48,089 nt of DNA from an uncultured Clostridia bacterium (GTDB lineage: Bacteria > Bacillota > Clostridia > Christensenellales > Aristaeellaceae), in the NCBI GenBank assembly GCA_947167215.1, contig CAMVHE010000017.1, positions 1 to 48,089 of the forward strand. The letters run 5' to 3'. The notes below the pieces were generated by a model. It made no database searches. It was not told where the DNA came from and was given only the letters and a program-made list of their open reading frames with translations. Positions 33,271-41,720 of this stretch are shown piece by piece. Each line of letters begins with the position of its first letter. The first letter of the stretch is position 1. A program made the position numbers and the translations under genes.

Positions 33271-34521
33271 TCAGAGCGGTACACAGCTTATTTCTCCCTC
33301 ATAGGCAATATCTACCACCGTATCGAGCGCATCCGGAGGCTCCTCCGGCAGATAGATCATCAGCCGGTCCTCATTCCGGGCAGGTTCATAGCTCTGTTCA
33401 TACCGGAGAGGCACATGGCCTTTCAGCAGCGTGATCTGCCGCACAGAAATCCGGAGGTTGAACAGCCTCAGCTTTTTTACCGCCTCGGGATAATGAATCA
33501 CATGGAGATAGAGGTGCCCTTTTTTCATGGTACACGGTCCCCAGGAATTCTGGTAAACCATGTCGATGCTCTGTCCGGCACCGAAGATGCTCTCCCCGTT
33601 CTCCCTGAGCCATGCCCCCACCTGCTGCATCACCCGGTCCCCTTCCCCGGGAAAGCTTCCGTCCCCGTCCGGGCCGATATTGAGCAGCAGGTTTCCGCCG
33701 CGGGATACGATCTCCGTCAGTTTCAGGAGCACCGTCTGCGGACTTTTCCACCGTCGGTCGAATTTCGAATATCCCCACGTATCATTCAGTGTCAGCGGTG
33801 CCTCCCAGGCTCCCGCAAATTTCTGAGCCGGTATGCAGTTATCCGTCATCTGCCGGTAATCCCCCAGGCCGTATCCGATCCTGCCGTTGATCAGGCAGTC
33901 CGGCTGCAGCTTTCTCACGGTATCTCTCAGTTCACGGCAGAGGGACACCGGCATGTCGCAGGGGGTATCAAACCAGATGGTGCCGATCTCCCCGTACCGT
34001 GTCAGCAACTCGGTGACCTGCGGGATGACCTTGCCGTAAAAATACCTGTCAAAATTCCGCGGCGCATCCGGCCAGTCCCAGGTATTGCCATACGCATCCG
34101 GTTCCGACCAGTCCTGCATCTGACTGTAATAGATGCAGAATTTCAGCCCGTGCCGGCGCGCCGCTTCCGACAGCTCCCGCAGCACGTCCCTTCCCAGGGG
34201 CGTGTTCATCACATTGTAATCGCTGCAGCGACTGTCATACATGGCAAACCCGTCATGGTGCTTTGCCGTAAAGCAGACGTACCGGCATCCGCTGCTGCTG
34301 ACCTTTTTCATCCATGCCTCGGCATCAAAGGCCGGGGCATGGAACTGTCCGGCCAGTTCACGGTACCGGGAAAACGGAATCCGTGCCGTCTGCATGATCC
34401 ATTCCGCCGTACCGGGAGCACGCTGCCCCTGCCATTCTCCTGCCAGGAGCGAATACAGTCCCCAGTGGATGATGGCCCCATACCGGTCATGGGTAAACCA
34501 TCTGAACCGCTCTTCACACAC
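33271..34521 (-). CDS. Alpha-L-fucosidase, GH29
   Basis: About 416 residues. The start is a GTG at 34521: GGGAGG lies 7 bases upstream, while the ATG at 34596 would overlap the dehydrogenase gene and has no site. Seen: WFTHDRYGAIIHWGLYS, the GH29 N-terminal signature, SSGCRYVCFTAKHHDGF, IWFDTP with the nucleophile Asp, GRIGYGLGDY, and GGNLLLNIGPDGDG. A C-terminal beta-sandwich follows. It has no signal peptide, so it cleaves fucose (or a related deoxy-sugar) from oligosaccharides brought in by the ABC importer of the same locus. No fucose isomerase is seen nearby. Confidence 0.9.
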   Translation of the reverse strand: MCEERFRWFTHDRYGAIIHWGLYSLLAGEWQGQRAPGTAEWIMQTARIPFSRYRELAGQFHAPAFDAEAWMKKVSSSGCRYVCFTAKHHDGFAMYDSRCSDYNVMNTPLGRDVLRELSEAARRHGLKFCIYYSQMQDWSEPDAYGNTWDWPDAPRNFDRYFYGKVIPQVTELLTRYGEIGTIWFDTPCDMPVSLCRELRDTVRKLQPDCLINGRIGYGLGDYRQMTDNCIPAQKFAGAWEAPLTLNDTWGYSKFDRRWKSPQTVLLKLTEIVSRGGNLLLNIGPDGDGSFPGEGDRVMQQVGAWLRENGESIFGAGQSIDMVYQNSWGPCTMKKGHLYLHVIHYPEAVKKLRLFNLRISVRQITLLKGHVPLRYEQSYEPARNEDRLMIYLPEEPPDALDTVVDIAYEGEISCVPL

Positions 34522-34546
34522 GGCACTGCCTCCCGTCCTGCATTCT

Positions 34547-35500
34547 TCAGTTGCAGAAGTGGGCACCTTCCATGCCGCACAGCGCACGATGGGCATTTTC
34601 CACCGCCATGCGTCCCATATTCAGGGCCGCTTCCGGCGTGTTGGCACTGCAGTGCGGCATCAGGGTGATATTATCAAGCGCAAACAGCGGGCTCTCCCGG
34701 ATCGGTTCCTGCACATACACGTCCAGCCCTGCAGAAGCCAGTTTTCCGTCCCGGAGCGCTTCCGCCAGCGCTTCTTCATCCACCAGGTCGCCCCGGGCGG
34801 TATTGAGGAGCACCGCACCGGTCTTCATCCTGCCGATCGTCTCCCGGTTGATGAAGCGGAAGGTTTCCCGGTTGCATGGAATATGCAGCGAAACAATATC
34901 GCTCGAAGCCAGAAGCACATCCAGCGCCATGCGGCGGACGCCATAGGTCCTGGCCGCCTCCTCATCAAAATATGGGTCATAGGCAGCCAGTTTCATGCCG
35001 AACCCGGCAGCCCGGCGGGCCACCTCCCGGCCGATGGTTCCAAATCCCACAAGGCCAAGCTGTCTGCCCTTCAGTTCAAAGCTCGGATAGCGCTTCCATT
35101 CCCCCAGCCGGGTATGGATATCATGGTTGACCACCTGTCTTGCACAGGCAAGCATCAGGCACATGGTCATATCCGCTACCGAATCCGCATTCGCCCCCGG
35201 CGTATTGCACACCCTGATCCCGCGTTCCCTGGCGGCCTCAAGGTCAATGTTGTCAATGCCGACGCCGTAGCGGGAGATCACCTTCAGCGTCCGGGGCGCT
35301 TCTTCCAGGAAAGGCCGGTCAAAAAGCTCGGCCCCGCAGATAATCACATCGGCTCCGTCCCAGATCTGCCGGATTTCCTCCTGCGTACCGCGCCGTCCCC
35401 ACGGGTTTACCACGACTTCCTCAAAATAGGTTCCCGCCAGGTCCCGCACCGGCTTCATTTCAGGCTTCTGCAGACCGTTGGCGGTCATAACAAGCTTCAT
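34547..35500 (-). CDS. D-2-hydroxyacid dehydrogenase, PGDH-like
   Basis: 317 residues of the D-isomer-specific 2-hydroxyacid dehydrogenase family. Seen: ISRYGVGIDNIDLEAARERGI, the NAD-binding LGLVGFGTIGREVAR, LLNTARGDLVDEEAL and the catalytic His in LMPHCSANTPEA. There is no ACT domain, so this is not the serine-pathway SerA. In this locus it may reduce a 2-keto sugar acid or oxidise a sugar acid to one. GGGGGAG lies 5 bases upstream of the ATG. It comes 63 bases after the aldolase gene. Confidence 0.88.
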   Translation of the reverse strand: MKLVMTANGLQKPEMKPVRDLAGTYFEEVVVNPWGRRGTQEEIRQIWDGADVIICGAELFDRPFLEEAPRTLKVISRYGVGIDNIDLEAARERGIRVCNTPGANADSVADMTMCLMLACARQVVNHDIHTRLGEWKRYPSFELKGRQLGLVGFGTIGREVARRAAGFGMKLAAYDPYFDEEAARTYGVRRMALDVLLASSDIVSLHIPCNRETFRFINRETIGRMKTGAVLLNTARGDLVDEEALAEALRDGKLASAGLDVYVQEPIRESPLFALDNITLMPHCSANTPEAALNMGRMAVENAHRALCGMEGAHFCN

Positions 35501-35563
35501 TTCACTCCCCCTACCTTTTTCAGACGCATCCCTTGCCGGGTTCCGGCCTGCACGGCAGGCAGC

Positions 35564-36208
35564 TCAGAAAGATGCCAGAAAGGTCTTTGTCGCTTCCGTG
35601 ATCCTGTCCCATTCGCCGGCTTTGACCCAGTCCTTTTTGAACAGGCATCCCGCGACGCCGACACCGGCGCAGCCCGCCGCAAAATAGTCCTTCGCATTCT
35701 CCCCGTTGACATTGCCGACCGCCATCAGTTCACAGTCGATCAGCGGTGCATGGATATTCTTGAAATAGGAAACCCCCATATCTCCCGCCGGGAACACCTT
35801 GATGAAATCGCCGCCGCAGTCATGGGCAAACTTGATTTCGGTGGGCGTCAGCGCCCCTGGGATGGATACCATGTCATTTTCAACCGTCGCGCGGATGACC
35901 GCTTCATTCGTGTTGGGGCTGACGATGAACCTCGCACCGGCTTCCTTCGCCTGCAGAACCATCTCCACCGTCGTAACCGTTCCCGCTCCGAAGGTCATGA
36001 TGTCCCCCAGCTCACGGTTCAGCGTCTTTATGGTCTGAACCGTCCGAAGGCGTTCCTCCGCATAGATCGGGTCAAAGGTTGCCTCCAGCAGGTCGACGCC
36101 GCCCTCATGCAGTGCACGGGCCAGCTGCACGCATTCCTCCTCAAAGATGCCACGGACGATGGCAATGACTTTTTTCTTCCGGATCTCTTCAATAACCTGT
36201 TCTCTCAT
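35564..36208 (-). CDS. eda: KDPG/KHG aldolase (class I, Eda-like)
   Basis: 214 residues, standard for this family, which cleaves 2-keto-3-deoxy-6-phosphogluconate to pyruvate and glyceraldehyde 3-phosphate. Seen: VIAIVRGIFEEE, GGVDLLEATFDP with the catalytic Glu, FGAGTVTTVEM, FIVSPN and the Schiff-base lysine in FIKVFPAG. AAGGCGG lies 8-12 bases upstream of the ATG. Its presence next to a dehydrogenase and sugar isomerase points to a keto-deoxy sugar acid intermediate; the true substrate may be a galactonate or fuconate analogue. Confidence 0.9.
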   Translation of the reverse strand: MREQVIEEIRKKKVIAIVRGIFEEECVQLARALHEGGVDLLEATFDPIYAEERLRTVQTIKTLNRELGDIMTFGAGTVTTVEMVLQAKEAGARFIVSPNTNEAVIRATVENDMVSIPGALTPTEIKFAHDCGGDFIKVFPAGDMGVSYFKNIHAPLIDCELMAVGNVNGENAKDYFAAGCAGVGVAGCLFKKDWVKAGEWDRITEATKTFLASF

Positions 36209-36231
36209 CGTTTTTTTCCGCCTTTTCCAGT

Positions 36232-37119
36232 TTACTGCTGTTCCTCAAACAGCCGGATCAGAATCCTCGATGCATGGGCACAGAGCAGGCACGATTCATC
36301 TTTCAGTTCATCCGGCATGTTGCCGTTCTGACCGACCTCCAGCACAAGGTCATTGCTGAAACCCGTCCGCCGCATTGCCGGAAGCACTTTCTCCCAGGGA
36401 ATGCTGCCCATGAACGGCATAAGGTGGTCGTCGTTTTTCCCTCTGTTGTCATGGACATGAACGCACAGGATTCTGCCTGTCAGTTTTTCGATTTCAACGG
36501 TCTGGTCCCCGAAGGACAGATTCCCGTGTCCAAAGTCCCAGCACACGCCGACATGATACTCCTTCAGGGCATCGCAGAGCAGCATCAGATCACCGGCAGT
36601 TCTGCCGAAGCGGTTTTCCTGCTCCGGGCCCGGCATGTTTTCAAAAGCAGGCGCGATGCCGTACTCGCCGCATTTTTCAAGGAAACTGCGGTGGAGCTCC
36701 CGGGTCATCTTCAGGTGTGCTTCCTTGTCCTCGGCGGGGAAGCGCGGGTCCCGGACCGGATGGACAACAGCGAAAACGATTCCCGCCCTGCGGCAGATTT
36801 CCGCCGAACGCAGAAGCATTTTCTCAAAATGCGCATTGAACTCTGCGGCTTCCGGATCAAAACACTTTCCCGGATAATACGGTGCGTGGCTCTGAACAAA
36901 CCGGATATCCAGTTTCTCTGCCGTTTCCACCAGCCTTGCGGTTTCCTTTTCCCAGTCTTCCCAGCAGAACTCCATTTCCTTTCTGCTGATGCCGCAGAGA
37001 TTCAGGTCAATGTGGGAAAAGCCTGCCCTTTTCAGCCGTTGCAGGGATTCCACAACTGGCATCTTTTCCTTGGTGTTCCGCTTCGAATAGAGCAGGCTGG
37101 TCATGGTTGCAATCTGCAT
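36232..37119 (-). CDS. Sugar phosphate isomerase/epimerase-like TIM-barrel protein
   Basis: About 295 residues from ATG 37119. Seen: MQIATMTSLLYSKRN, FSHIDLNLCGISRKE, FVQSHAPYYPG, IAPAFENMPGPEQ with the metal Glu, VGVCWDFGHGNL with metal Asp/His, and CVHVHDNRGKNDDH. Compared with the protein at 20930 it keeps all metal ligands but is otherwise distant. A longer frame reaches back to 37182, but GGAG lies before 37119 and the barrel starts there. It is preceded by a strong inverted repeat (37194-37232) which separates it from the binding protein gene, and followed after 23 bases by the aldolase. Confidence 0.82.
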   Translation of the reverse strand: MQIATMTSLLYSKRNTKEKMPVVESLQRLKRAGFSHIDLNLCGISRKEMEFCWEDWEKETARLVETAEKLDIRFVQSHAPYYPGKCFDPEAAEFNAHFEKMLLRSAEICRRAGIVFAVVHPVRDPRFPAEDKEAHLKMTRELHRSFLEKCGEYGIAPAFENMPGPEQENRFGRTAGDLMLLCDALKEYHVGVCWDFGHGNLSFGDQTVEIEKLTGRILCVHVHDNRGKNDDHLMPFMGSIPWEKVLPAMRRTGFSNDLVLEVGQNGNMPDELKDESCLLCAHASRILIRLFEEQQ

Positions 37120-37193
37120 ACCCCCGAAAGCTCCTCTCTGCCGTTTCTGTTTCGTATGCAAACAGTCTCCGGTGTTCCTCATCTCATTGAAAT

Positions 37194-37232
37194 GGACCGG
37201 TATCGGTCCTGATCGGATACCGATACCGGTCC
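37194..37232 (-). terminator. Perfect 13-base inverted repeat inside the carbohydrate locus
   Basis: GGACCGGTATCGG (37194-37206) pairs perfectly with CCGATACCGGTCC (37220-37232), with a 13-base spacer. No T-run follows on the minus strand. It lies after the binding protein stop and before the isomerase gene, where it probably stabilises the upstream ABC mRNA or causes partial termination. Confidence 0.6.
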
Positions 37233-37268
37233 GTTGACTGTTCCATTGTTAAGAAAGGCTGCCGTCAC

Positions 37269-38780
37269 TTATTTGTAATAGGTATCATACCACTTCTGCA
37301 GAGCGGCACGGACGGTTTCGCCTTCGTTGTTCTCGAAGTCCTTCTTGAAGGTTTCCAGGCTGTCCATCGTCTTGACGCCGGTGACCAGCTGCTGCAGGAA
37401 GACCGTCAGGTCATTCTGCAGTGTTGCATTGTACGAAGTATAGTCATTATAGCTGCAGAATGCGAAGTATGCAGGCACCCAGCGGTCGGCATGCTGCTCG
37501 TTGAAGGCCAGCGTGCTGGAGGTGTATTCCTTCCAGATCGCGTCATTCTTGCGCAGGCGTGCAGAGAACAGCTTTGCGAAGGAGGTCATCTCTGCGAACA
37601 TGACAAACGCGGAAGACTTGTTGCGTTCATCCGTAAAGGCGGGCTGAATCGGGATCGGATAGCCGGTTTCATCCCACTGGAAATGGACGCCTTCTTCACC
37701 GAGGTTGATAATCTGCTGGTTGGCGACCTTTTCCTTGATCCAGTTCACAACATCAGCGGCATTCTTTGCATAGACCGGGACGCACCAGTAGCTTGAATAC
37801 TGGGAAGTCTCCTGATAGATACAGGTGCCGTCTTCGCCGAACAGCGGGCCGACAAATGCGATATCGTCCAGGGTCACGTTGATGTCCTTGATGGCTGCAT
37901 AGACTTCAGAAATGGTCTCACGGGAGCAGGATGCGATGATTGCCTTGCCGGAGGCAAACTTCTCGTCGACATCGCCAAATTTGTTGGCGGCATAATCGAT
38001 ATCGACCAGGCCTTCATTATACAGGGTGGTCATGAATTCGATCAGGGCCGGGAAATTCGGGTGCTCCGTATAATAGATCACCTTTCCGTTCTCATCCACC
38101 ATCCAGTCATTATAGATGCCGAATGCACCGGAGATATTGAGCGGGATGCCCATGTTCTGGCCGACATTGTTCTTGATATACGGGCCGGACCAGATGATGT
38201 ACTGATCGCCGTAAAAGTCTTTCAGGGCTTTCAGCAGGTCATGGAATTCATTGAGCGTCGTCGGCAGTGCCTCGATGCCCGCTGCCTTCAGCAGGTCCAT
38301 ACGGAAAACGAGGTTGGAGCAGATCTCGCGCTGCAGGGTATACAGCTTGGAGAACGCATACACATTGCCGTCCTCATCGGATACGCCGTTCCATGCACCG
38401 GACGGGACGCAGTCCCAGAACTCGGGAGCCAGCGCATCGATGTACTCATTCAGCGGCATCAGCATGCCCTGATCACGCAGTGCGGTGAAAGTGGCATTCG
38501 TGCACTGAATCAGGTCATAATCTTCCTGATTCGCCACAGCCATCAGGACCGCCGTGTCCCTCTGGGCTGCATCGGAAGGCAGTGTGGAATACTCGACATG
38601 ATAGCCCGTAACTTCCTCCACTACTTTCGTTTCAATGATATCGTTCGGGTCATAGGAAACAGAGTTCATCAGGACTTTGAGCGTGGGATGCTCGTCCTTG
38701 ATGGCGACGCCTTCCGCAAAGGCACCGCAGACCGTCATGGTTAACAGGAGAACCAGGACCAGTGACATCGCTTTTTTCAT
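37269..38780 (-). CDS. ABC transporter extracellular solute-binding protein (LplA-like)
   Basis: A 503-residue binding protein of the large LplA-like type. Seen: a signal peptide (MKKAMSLVLVLLLTMTVCGA) with cleavage likely near AFA-EG, a first lobe with DPNDIIETKVVEEVTGY, QEDYDLIQCT near the hinge, and a helical C-terminus (ALQKWYDTYYK). No canonical lipobox is present. AAGGAGG lies 8 bases upstream of the ATG. It follows the permease genes and is separated from the catabolic genes by the hairpin at 37194-37232. No ATPase gene is present, so a shared one is expected. Confidence 0.88.
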   Translation of the reverse strand: MKKAMSLVLVLLLTMTVCGAFAEGVAIKDEHPTLKVLMNSVSYDPNDIIETKVVEEVTGYHVEYSTLPSDAAQRDTAVLMAVANQEDYDLIQCTNATFTALRDQGMLMPLNEYIDALAPEFWDCVPSGAWNGVSDEDGNVYAFSKLYTLQREICSNLVFRMDLLKAAGIEALPTTLNEFHDLLKALKDFYGDQYIIWSGPYIKNNVGQNMGIPLNISGAFGIYNDWMVDENGKVIYYTEHPNFPALIEFMTTLYNEGLVDIDYAANKFGDVDEKFASGKAIIASCSRETISEVYAAIKDINVTLDDIAFVGPLFGEDGTCIYQETSQYSSYWCVPVYAKNAADVVNWIKEKVANQQIINLGEEGVHFQWDETGYPIPIQPAFTDERNKSSAFVMFAEMTSFAKLFSARLRKNDAIWKEYTSSTLAFNEQHADRWVPAYFAFCSYNDYTSYNATLQNDLTVFLQQLVTGVKTMDSLETFKKDFENNEGETVRAALQKWYDTYYK

Positions 38781-38833
38781 TGCAATTCCCTCCTTTTTTA
38801 TACTTAAAGCTCTTTCTGAGCCTTAATTCGGAT

Positions 38834-39748
38834 TTATCCCTTCACAGAACCGACGGTGATGCCCTTGACCATGAACCGCTGCACAAAGGGATACACCAGC
38901 ACAATGGGAATGACGCCCAGCGTCGTAACGCCTGCGACCACGACGCCGGAGGATACGAGACCGATCGATTCCGGAGTACGTTCCAGCTGCTCCGTCACGC
39001 TGGCTGTATCCGCGATCAGATTGCGGATGAACACCTGCAGGGTCTGCATGTTGCTTTTCGTAATATACAGAATCACATTAAAGTAATCATTCCAGTAATG
39101 GATCGCATAAAGCAGACAGATGGTGGCCAGCACCGGGGTTGACATGGGGATCACGATCGAAAGCAGTGTCCTCAGGTCCCCTGCCCCGTCGATTTCCGCA
39201 GATTCCATCACTTCTTCCGGCAGCCCCTCAAAATAATTCTTGATGATCAGCATGTTGAATACCGACATGGCCGAAGGAAGAATGATCGCCAGGTAATTGT
39301 TGATCAGTCCCAGGGATTTGATGACCATGTATGTCGGTATGATGCCGCCGGAAAAGACCATGCAGACAATGCAGAGAAGCGTGAAGAACCTGCGTCCCTT
39401 CAGCTTCACCTTGCTCATGGGATAGGCAAACAGGACGCTGACGACCATGCTGACCGTCGTCCCGCATACGGTGACAAGAATGGAATTCAGCATGCTGGGT
39501 AGAAAGCTGGTTCCTGTCAGGATCATCCGGATGCCTTCAATCTGAAACCCGACAGGCCAGATATACACGCGGCCGGCAACCTGCGCAGAGCCTCGGCTTA
39601 CTGCCGTGGATACAAGGTTCATCACCGGCAGCAGGGCAATGACCAGCAGCAGTGCTGCCACAACTTCCGAAATCACGCAGACTACCTTTTCGGAAGTTTC
39701 CATTTTGATTTTATTCTTATTTTTCTGCATCCGGCCGGACTGAATCAT
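38834..39748 (-). CDS. Carbohydrate ABC transporter permease (LplC-like)
   Basis: About 304 residues from ATG 39748 (AAGGAGG 8 bases upstream). Six membrane segments; the EAA loop reads VMESAEIDGAGDLRTLLSIV; the C-terminal ending MVKGITVGSVKG is typical of LplC. It starts 13 bases after the LplB-like stop and forms a heterodimer with it. Confidence 0.9.
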   Translation of the reverse strand: MIQSGRMQKNKNKIKMETSEKVVCVISEVVAALLLVIALLPVMNLVSTAVSRGSAQVAGRVYIWPVGFQIEGIRMILTGTSFLPSMLNSILVTVCGTTVSMVVSVLFAYPMSKVKLKGRRFFTLLCIVCMVFSGGIIPTYMVIKSLGLINNYLAIILPSAMSVFNMLIIKNYFEGLPEEVMESAEIDGAGDLRTLLSIVIPMSTPVLATICLLYAIHYWNDYFNVILYITKSNMQTLQVFIRNLIADTASVTEQLERTPESIGLVSSGVVVAGVTTLGVIPIVLVYPFVQRFMVKGITVGSVKG

Positions 39749-39761
39749 ATTATCTGCCTCC

Positions 39762-40721
39762 TTACCAGATGCTTCGGTGCAGTGTGCGATGACTGACAAA
39801 GTTGGCGCTCACGATGAGGATAAAGGCAACCACGGAATTAAACAGTCCCATGGCGGTGGACAGAGAATAGTTCATCTGCCCCAGACCGACACGGTAAACA
39901 TATGTCTGGATGATGTCTGCCGTATCATAAACCGCGGAATTGTAGAAAATCAGGACCTGCTCAAACCCGGCCGTCAGAATATGTCCGAGCTTGATGATGA
40001 ACATCAGGATGACCGTAGGGAGGATTCCCGGTATCGTCACATGCCAGATCTGGCGCAGCTTGTTTGCCCCGTCAACCTTGGCCGCTTCATACAGCTGCTG
40101 GTCAAGTCCCGTAATGGCAGCCAGGAAGATCACCACGTTATAACCGAGCGTCTTCCAGCCGTCCGTGAAAATCAGCAGCACTCTGAACAGTCCCGGATCC
40201 GTAAAATAGTTCAGCCGGTTCATTCCCATCCTGACAAGCAGCGAGTTGAATATGCCATACGTGCTGAGCACGCTGTTGAATATGCCATAGATGATAACCC
40301 AGCTGAAGAAGTACGGTACATAGATGATCGTCTGCGTCAGATGTGCAAACTTTCTTGACCTTACTTCATTGAGCAGGATAGCGACGATGATCTGGATCGG
40401 GAACAGAATGATAATCCTCAGTCCGTTGATTTCAAGCGTATTCCGCAAAATCTGCAGAAAGCTCGATGAACCGAACAGTTTGTCAAAATACTTGAATCCC
40501 ACCCACTTGGATGCGCTGATGGCCTGCAGCGGCGTCGGAGCTGCAAACAGCTTATAGTCCCGGAATGCGATCTGAATGCCGTAATATGGGACAAAATGGA
40601 AAATGATCATGCAGAGCAGACCGGGAATGAGCATCACATACAGCCACGGATGCATCCTGATATAACGCCAGGCGGAATGCAGTTTCCCTGGTGCTTTTCT
40701 GGCACCATCACCGCGCTTCAC
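39762..40721 (-). CDS. ABC transporter permease (LplB-like)
   Basis: 319 residues, six membrane segments, with the EAA loop LYEAAKVDGANKLRQIWHVT. The N-terminus carries the short IRMHPWLYVMLIPGLLCM region typical of LplB. The start is a GTG at 40721 that overlaps the stop of the upstream kinase gene by 4 bases (GTGA), with AAGGAGGGAG just before. It is the first of the two permease genes. Confidence 0.9.
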   Translation of the reverse strand: MKRGDGARKAPGKLHSAWRYIRMHPWLYVMLIPGLLCMIIFHFVPYYGIQIAFRDYKLFAAPTPLQAISASKWVGFKYFDKLFGSSSFLQILRNTLEINGLRIIILFPIQIIVAILLNEVRSRKFAHLTQTIIYVPYFFSWVIIYGIFNSVLSTYGIFNSLLVRMGMNRLNYFTDPGLFRVLLIFTDGWKTLGYNVVIFLAAITGLDQQLYEAAKVDGANKLRQIWHVTIPGILPTVILMFIIKLGHILTAGFEQVLIFYNSAVYDTADIIQTYVYRVGLGQMNYSLSTAMGLFNSVVAFILIVSANFVSHRTLHRSIW

Positions 40722-41320
40722 GTTCTCCCTCCTTTCCAGATCGCTTCAATCTTCGCGATCAGTCCCTGAACATCGATTTTCTCCGGATAGGTAGCGTCCA
40801 GATCGATTCTCTCTCCGCCCCAGGTCATCCGGTCCATTTTTCGTCTGATAAAGCGTTCATCAAACCCTTCCCGCGTCATGGTGAATTCCGTCGATTCCCC
40901 GGGATGCGGAGGATAATTCGTCTGCATGGCATGTCCCAGGTGACGCCTCCCGTGACTGTCACGGTCAAAATATCTCTCGTACAGCACCTGCGGATCACCC
41001 GTCAGAAACACCGTGACCACATCGGCCTGGTACCGGTCAATCAGCTGTATCAGCTGCAGGCCGGATTCCTCGTCAAAGTTATTGTCAACAATCAGGGAGC
41101 ATCCCGCTGAGAGCATGGCCTTCATCTGGTGAAGCAGCACGGTATTCGCCGCTACATCCAGCTGCCGCTTTGCCGGATACCCCTCAAACCCGATCGTATC
41201 AAACAGGCATTCCTTGATGGCATCTTTTTCAAACACAGGAAAGCCAAAGTGAGTCTGGAACTGTGCTGCCAGTGTTGATTTGCCTGTGGCGGGCATGCCG
41301 GCCAGGATGATCAGCTTCAC
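40718..41320 (-). CDS. P-loop kinase-like ATPase leading the ABC operon
   Basis: About 200 residues from GTG 41320, where GGGGAGG lies 9 bases upstream; the GTG at 41338 has no good site. Seen: the P-loop LIILAGMPATGKSTLA, the conserved FEKDAIKECLFDT, LIVDNNFDEESG (Walker B-like Asp) and VTVFLTGDPQVLYERY, the LID-region style of AAA_33/zeta-type small-molecule kinases. Such proteins phosphorylate sugars, nucleosides or other small molecules. As the first gene, with GTGA overlap to the LplB-like permease, it is probably a salvage kinase for the imported substrate. Alternatives include a zeta toxin; no antitoxin is seen. Confidence 0.72.
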   Translation of the reverse strand: MKLIILAGMPATGKSTLAAQFQTHFGFPVFEKDAIKECLFDTIGFEGYPAKRQLDVAANTVLLHQMKAMLSAGCSLIVDNNFDEESGLQLIQLIDRYQADVVTVFLTGDPQVLYERYFDRDSHGRRHLGHAMQTNYPPHPGESTEFTMTREGFDERFIRRKMDRMTWGGERIDLDATYPEKIDVQGLIAKIEAIWKGGRT

Positions 41321-41341
41321 TTCATTTGTCCTCCCCACATA

Positions 41342-41383
41342 GCTTTTTCTTATTATATTTATATTATATTCATAATTTGTTCT
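41342..41383 (-). promoter_or_regulatory. AT-rich promoter region of the ABC/fucosidase locus
   Basis: The stretch is almost all A/T with overlapping TATAAT-like hexamers on the minus strand, just upstream of the kinase start. It is probably the promoter of the long minus-strand locus. A single -35/-10 pair cannot be chosen reliably. Confidence 0.4.
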
Positions 41384-41393
41384 GCTGTATAAT

Positions 41394-41651
41394 ATGAGTT
41401 ATATTATTAACCATAACATTAATCATATGCTTCAGTGGGCAACCGTCCACAGGCGGTATCCCACGTTTTGGGGCAGCATGATGCCAATTATGGTGCATTC
41501 CGCGCTCCTGATTACGGTTTGCAAACGCTTCGTTTTTTCCATCCATCCCCTCCTGTCATCCGTGACAGCAGTTCGCTGCTCACTGCGTTTGGCGGTAATC
41601 TCCCGTGGCAGGACCTTCTCCCGTCAGAATCGTGCAATGCCTGAAACGCGC
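41394..41651. other. Non-coding stretch between two operons
   Basis: About 260 bases with no gene I can support. A plus-strand TATAAT at 41388-41393 and the bidirectional terminator at 41652-41686 bracket it, so a plus-strand small RNA is possible but unproven. A 69-residue plus-strand frame (41435-41644) has no ribosome binding site and unlikely composition. Confidence 0.35.
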
Positions 41652-41686
41652 AAAAAAGCAAGCCACAAATGCGGCTTGCTTTTATT
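41652..41686. terminator. Bidirectional terminator after the ior/paaK operon
   Basis: AAAAGCAAGCC (41654-41664) pairs with GGCTTGCTTTT (41673-41683) across ACAAATGC. A-tracts and T-tracts flank both sides. It ends the minus-strand ior/paaK/ACT operon. Confidence 0.8.
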
Positions 41687-41720
41687 TGAAATTTTTCTTT
41701 TATTCTATGAGAAAGGAGAC

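Noticed and set aside
34241-36331. 696-residue plus-strand reading frame
   Set aside because: It is antisense to fucosidase, dehydrogenase and aldolase genes that all have clear family motifs; no domain is recognisable in it.
40718-41320. Zeta toxin of a toxin-antitoxin pair
   Set aside because: The P-loop fold fits, but no antitoxin gene is adjacent and the gene is coupled to ABC permeases, which favours a metabolic kinase.
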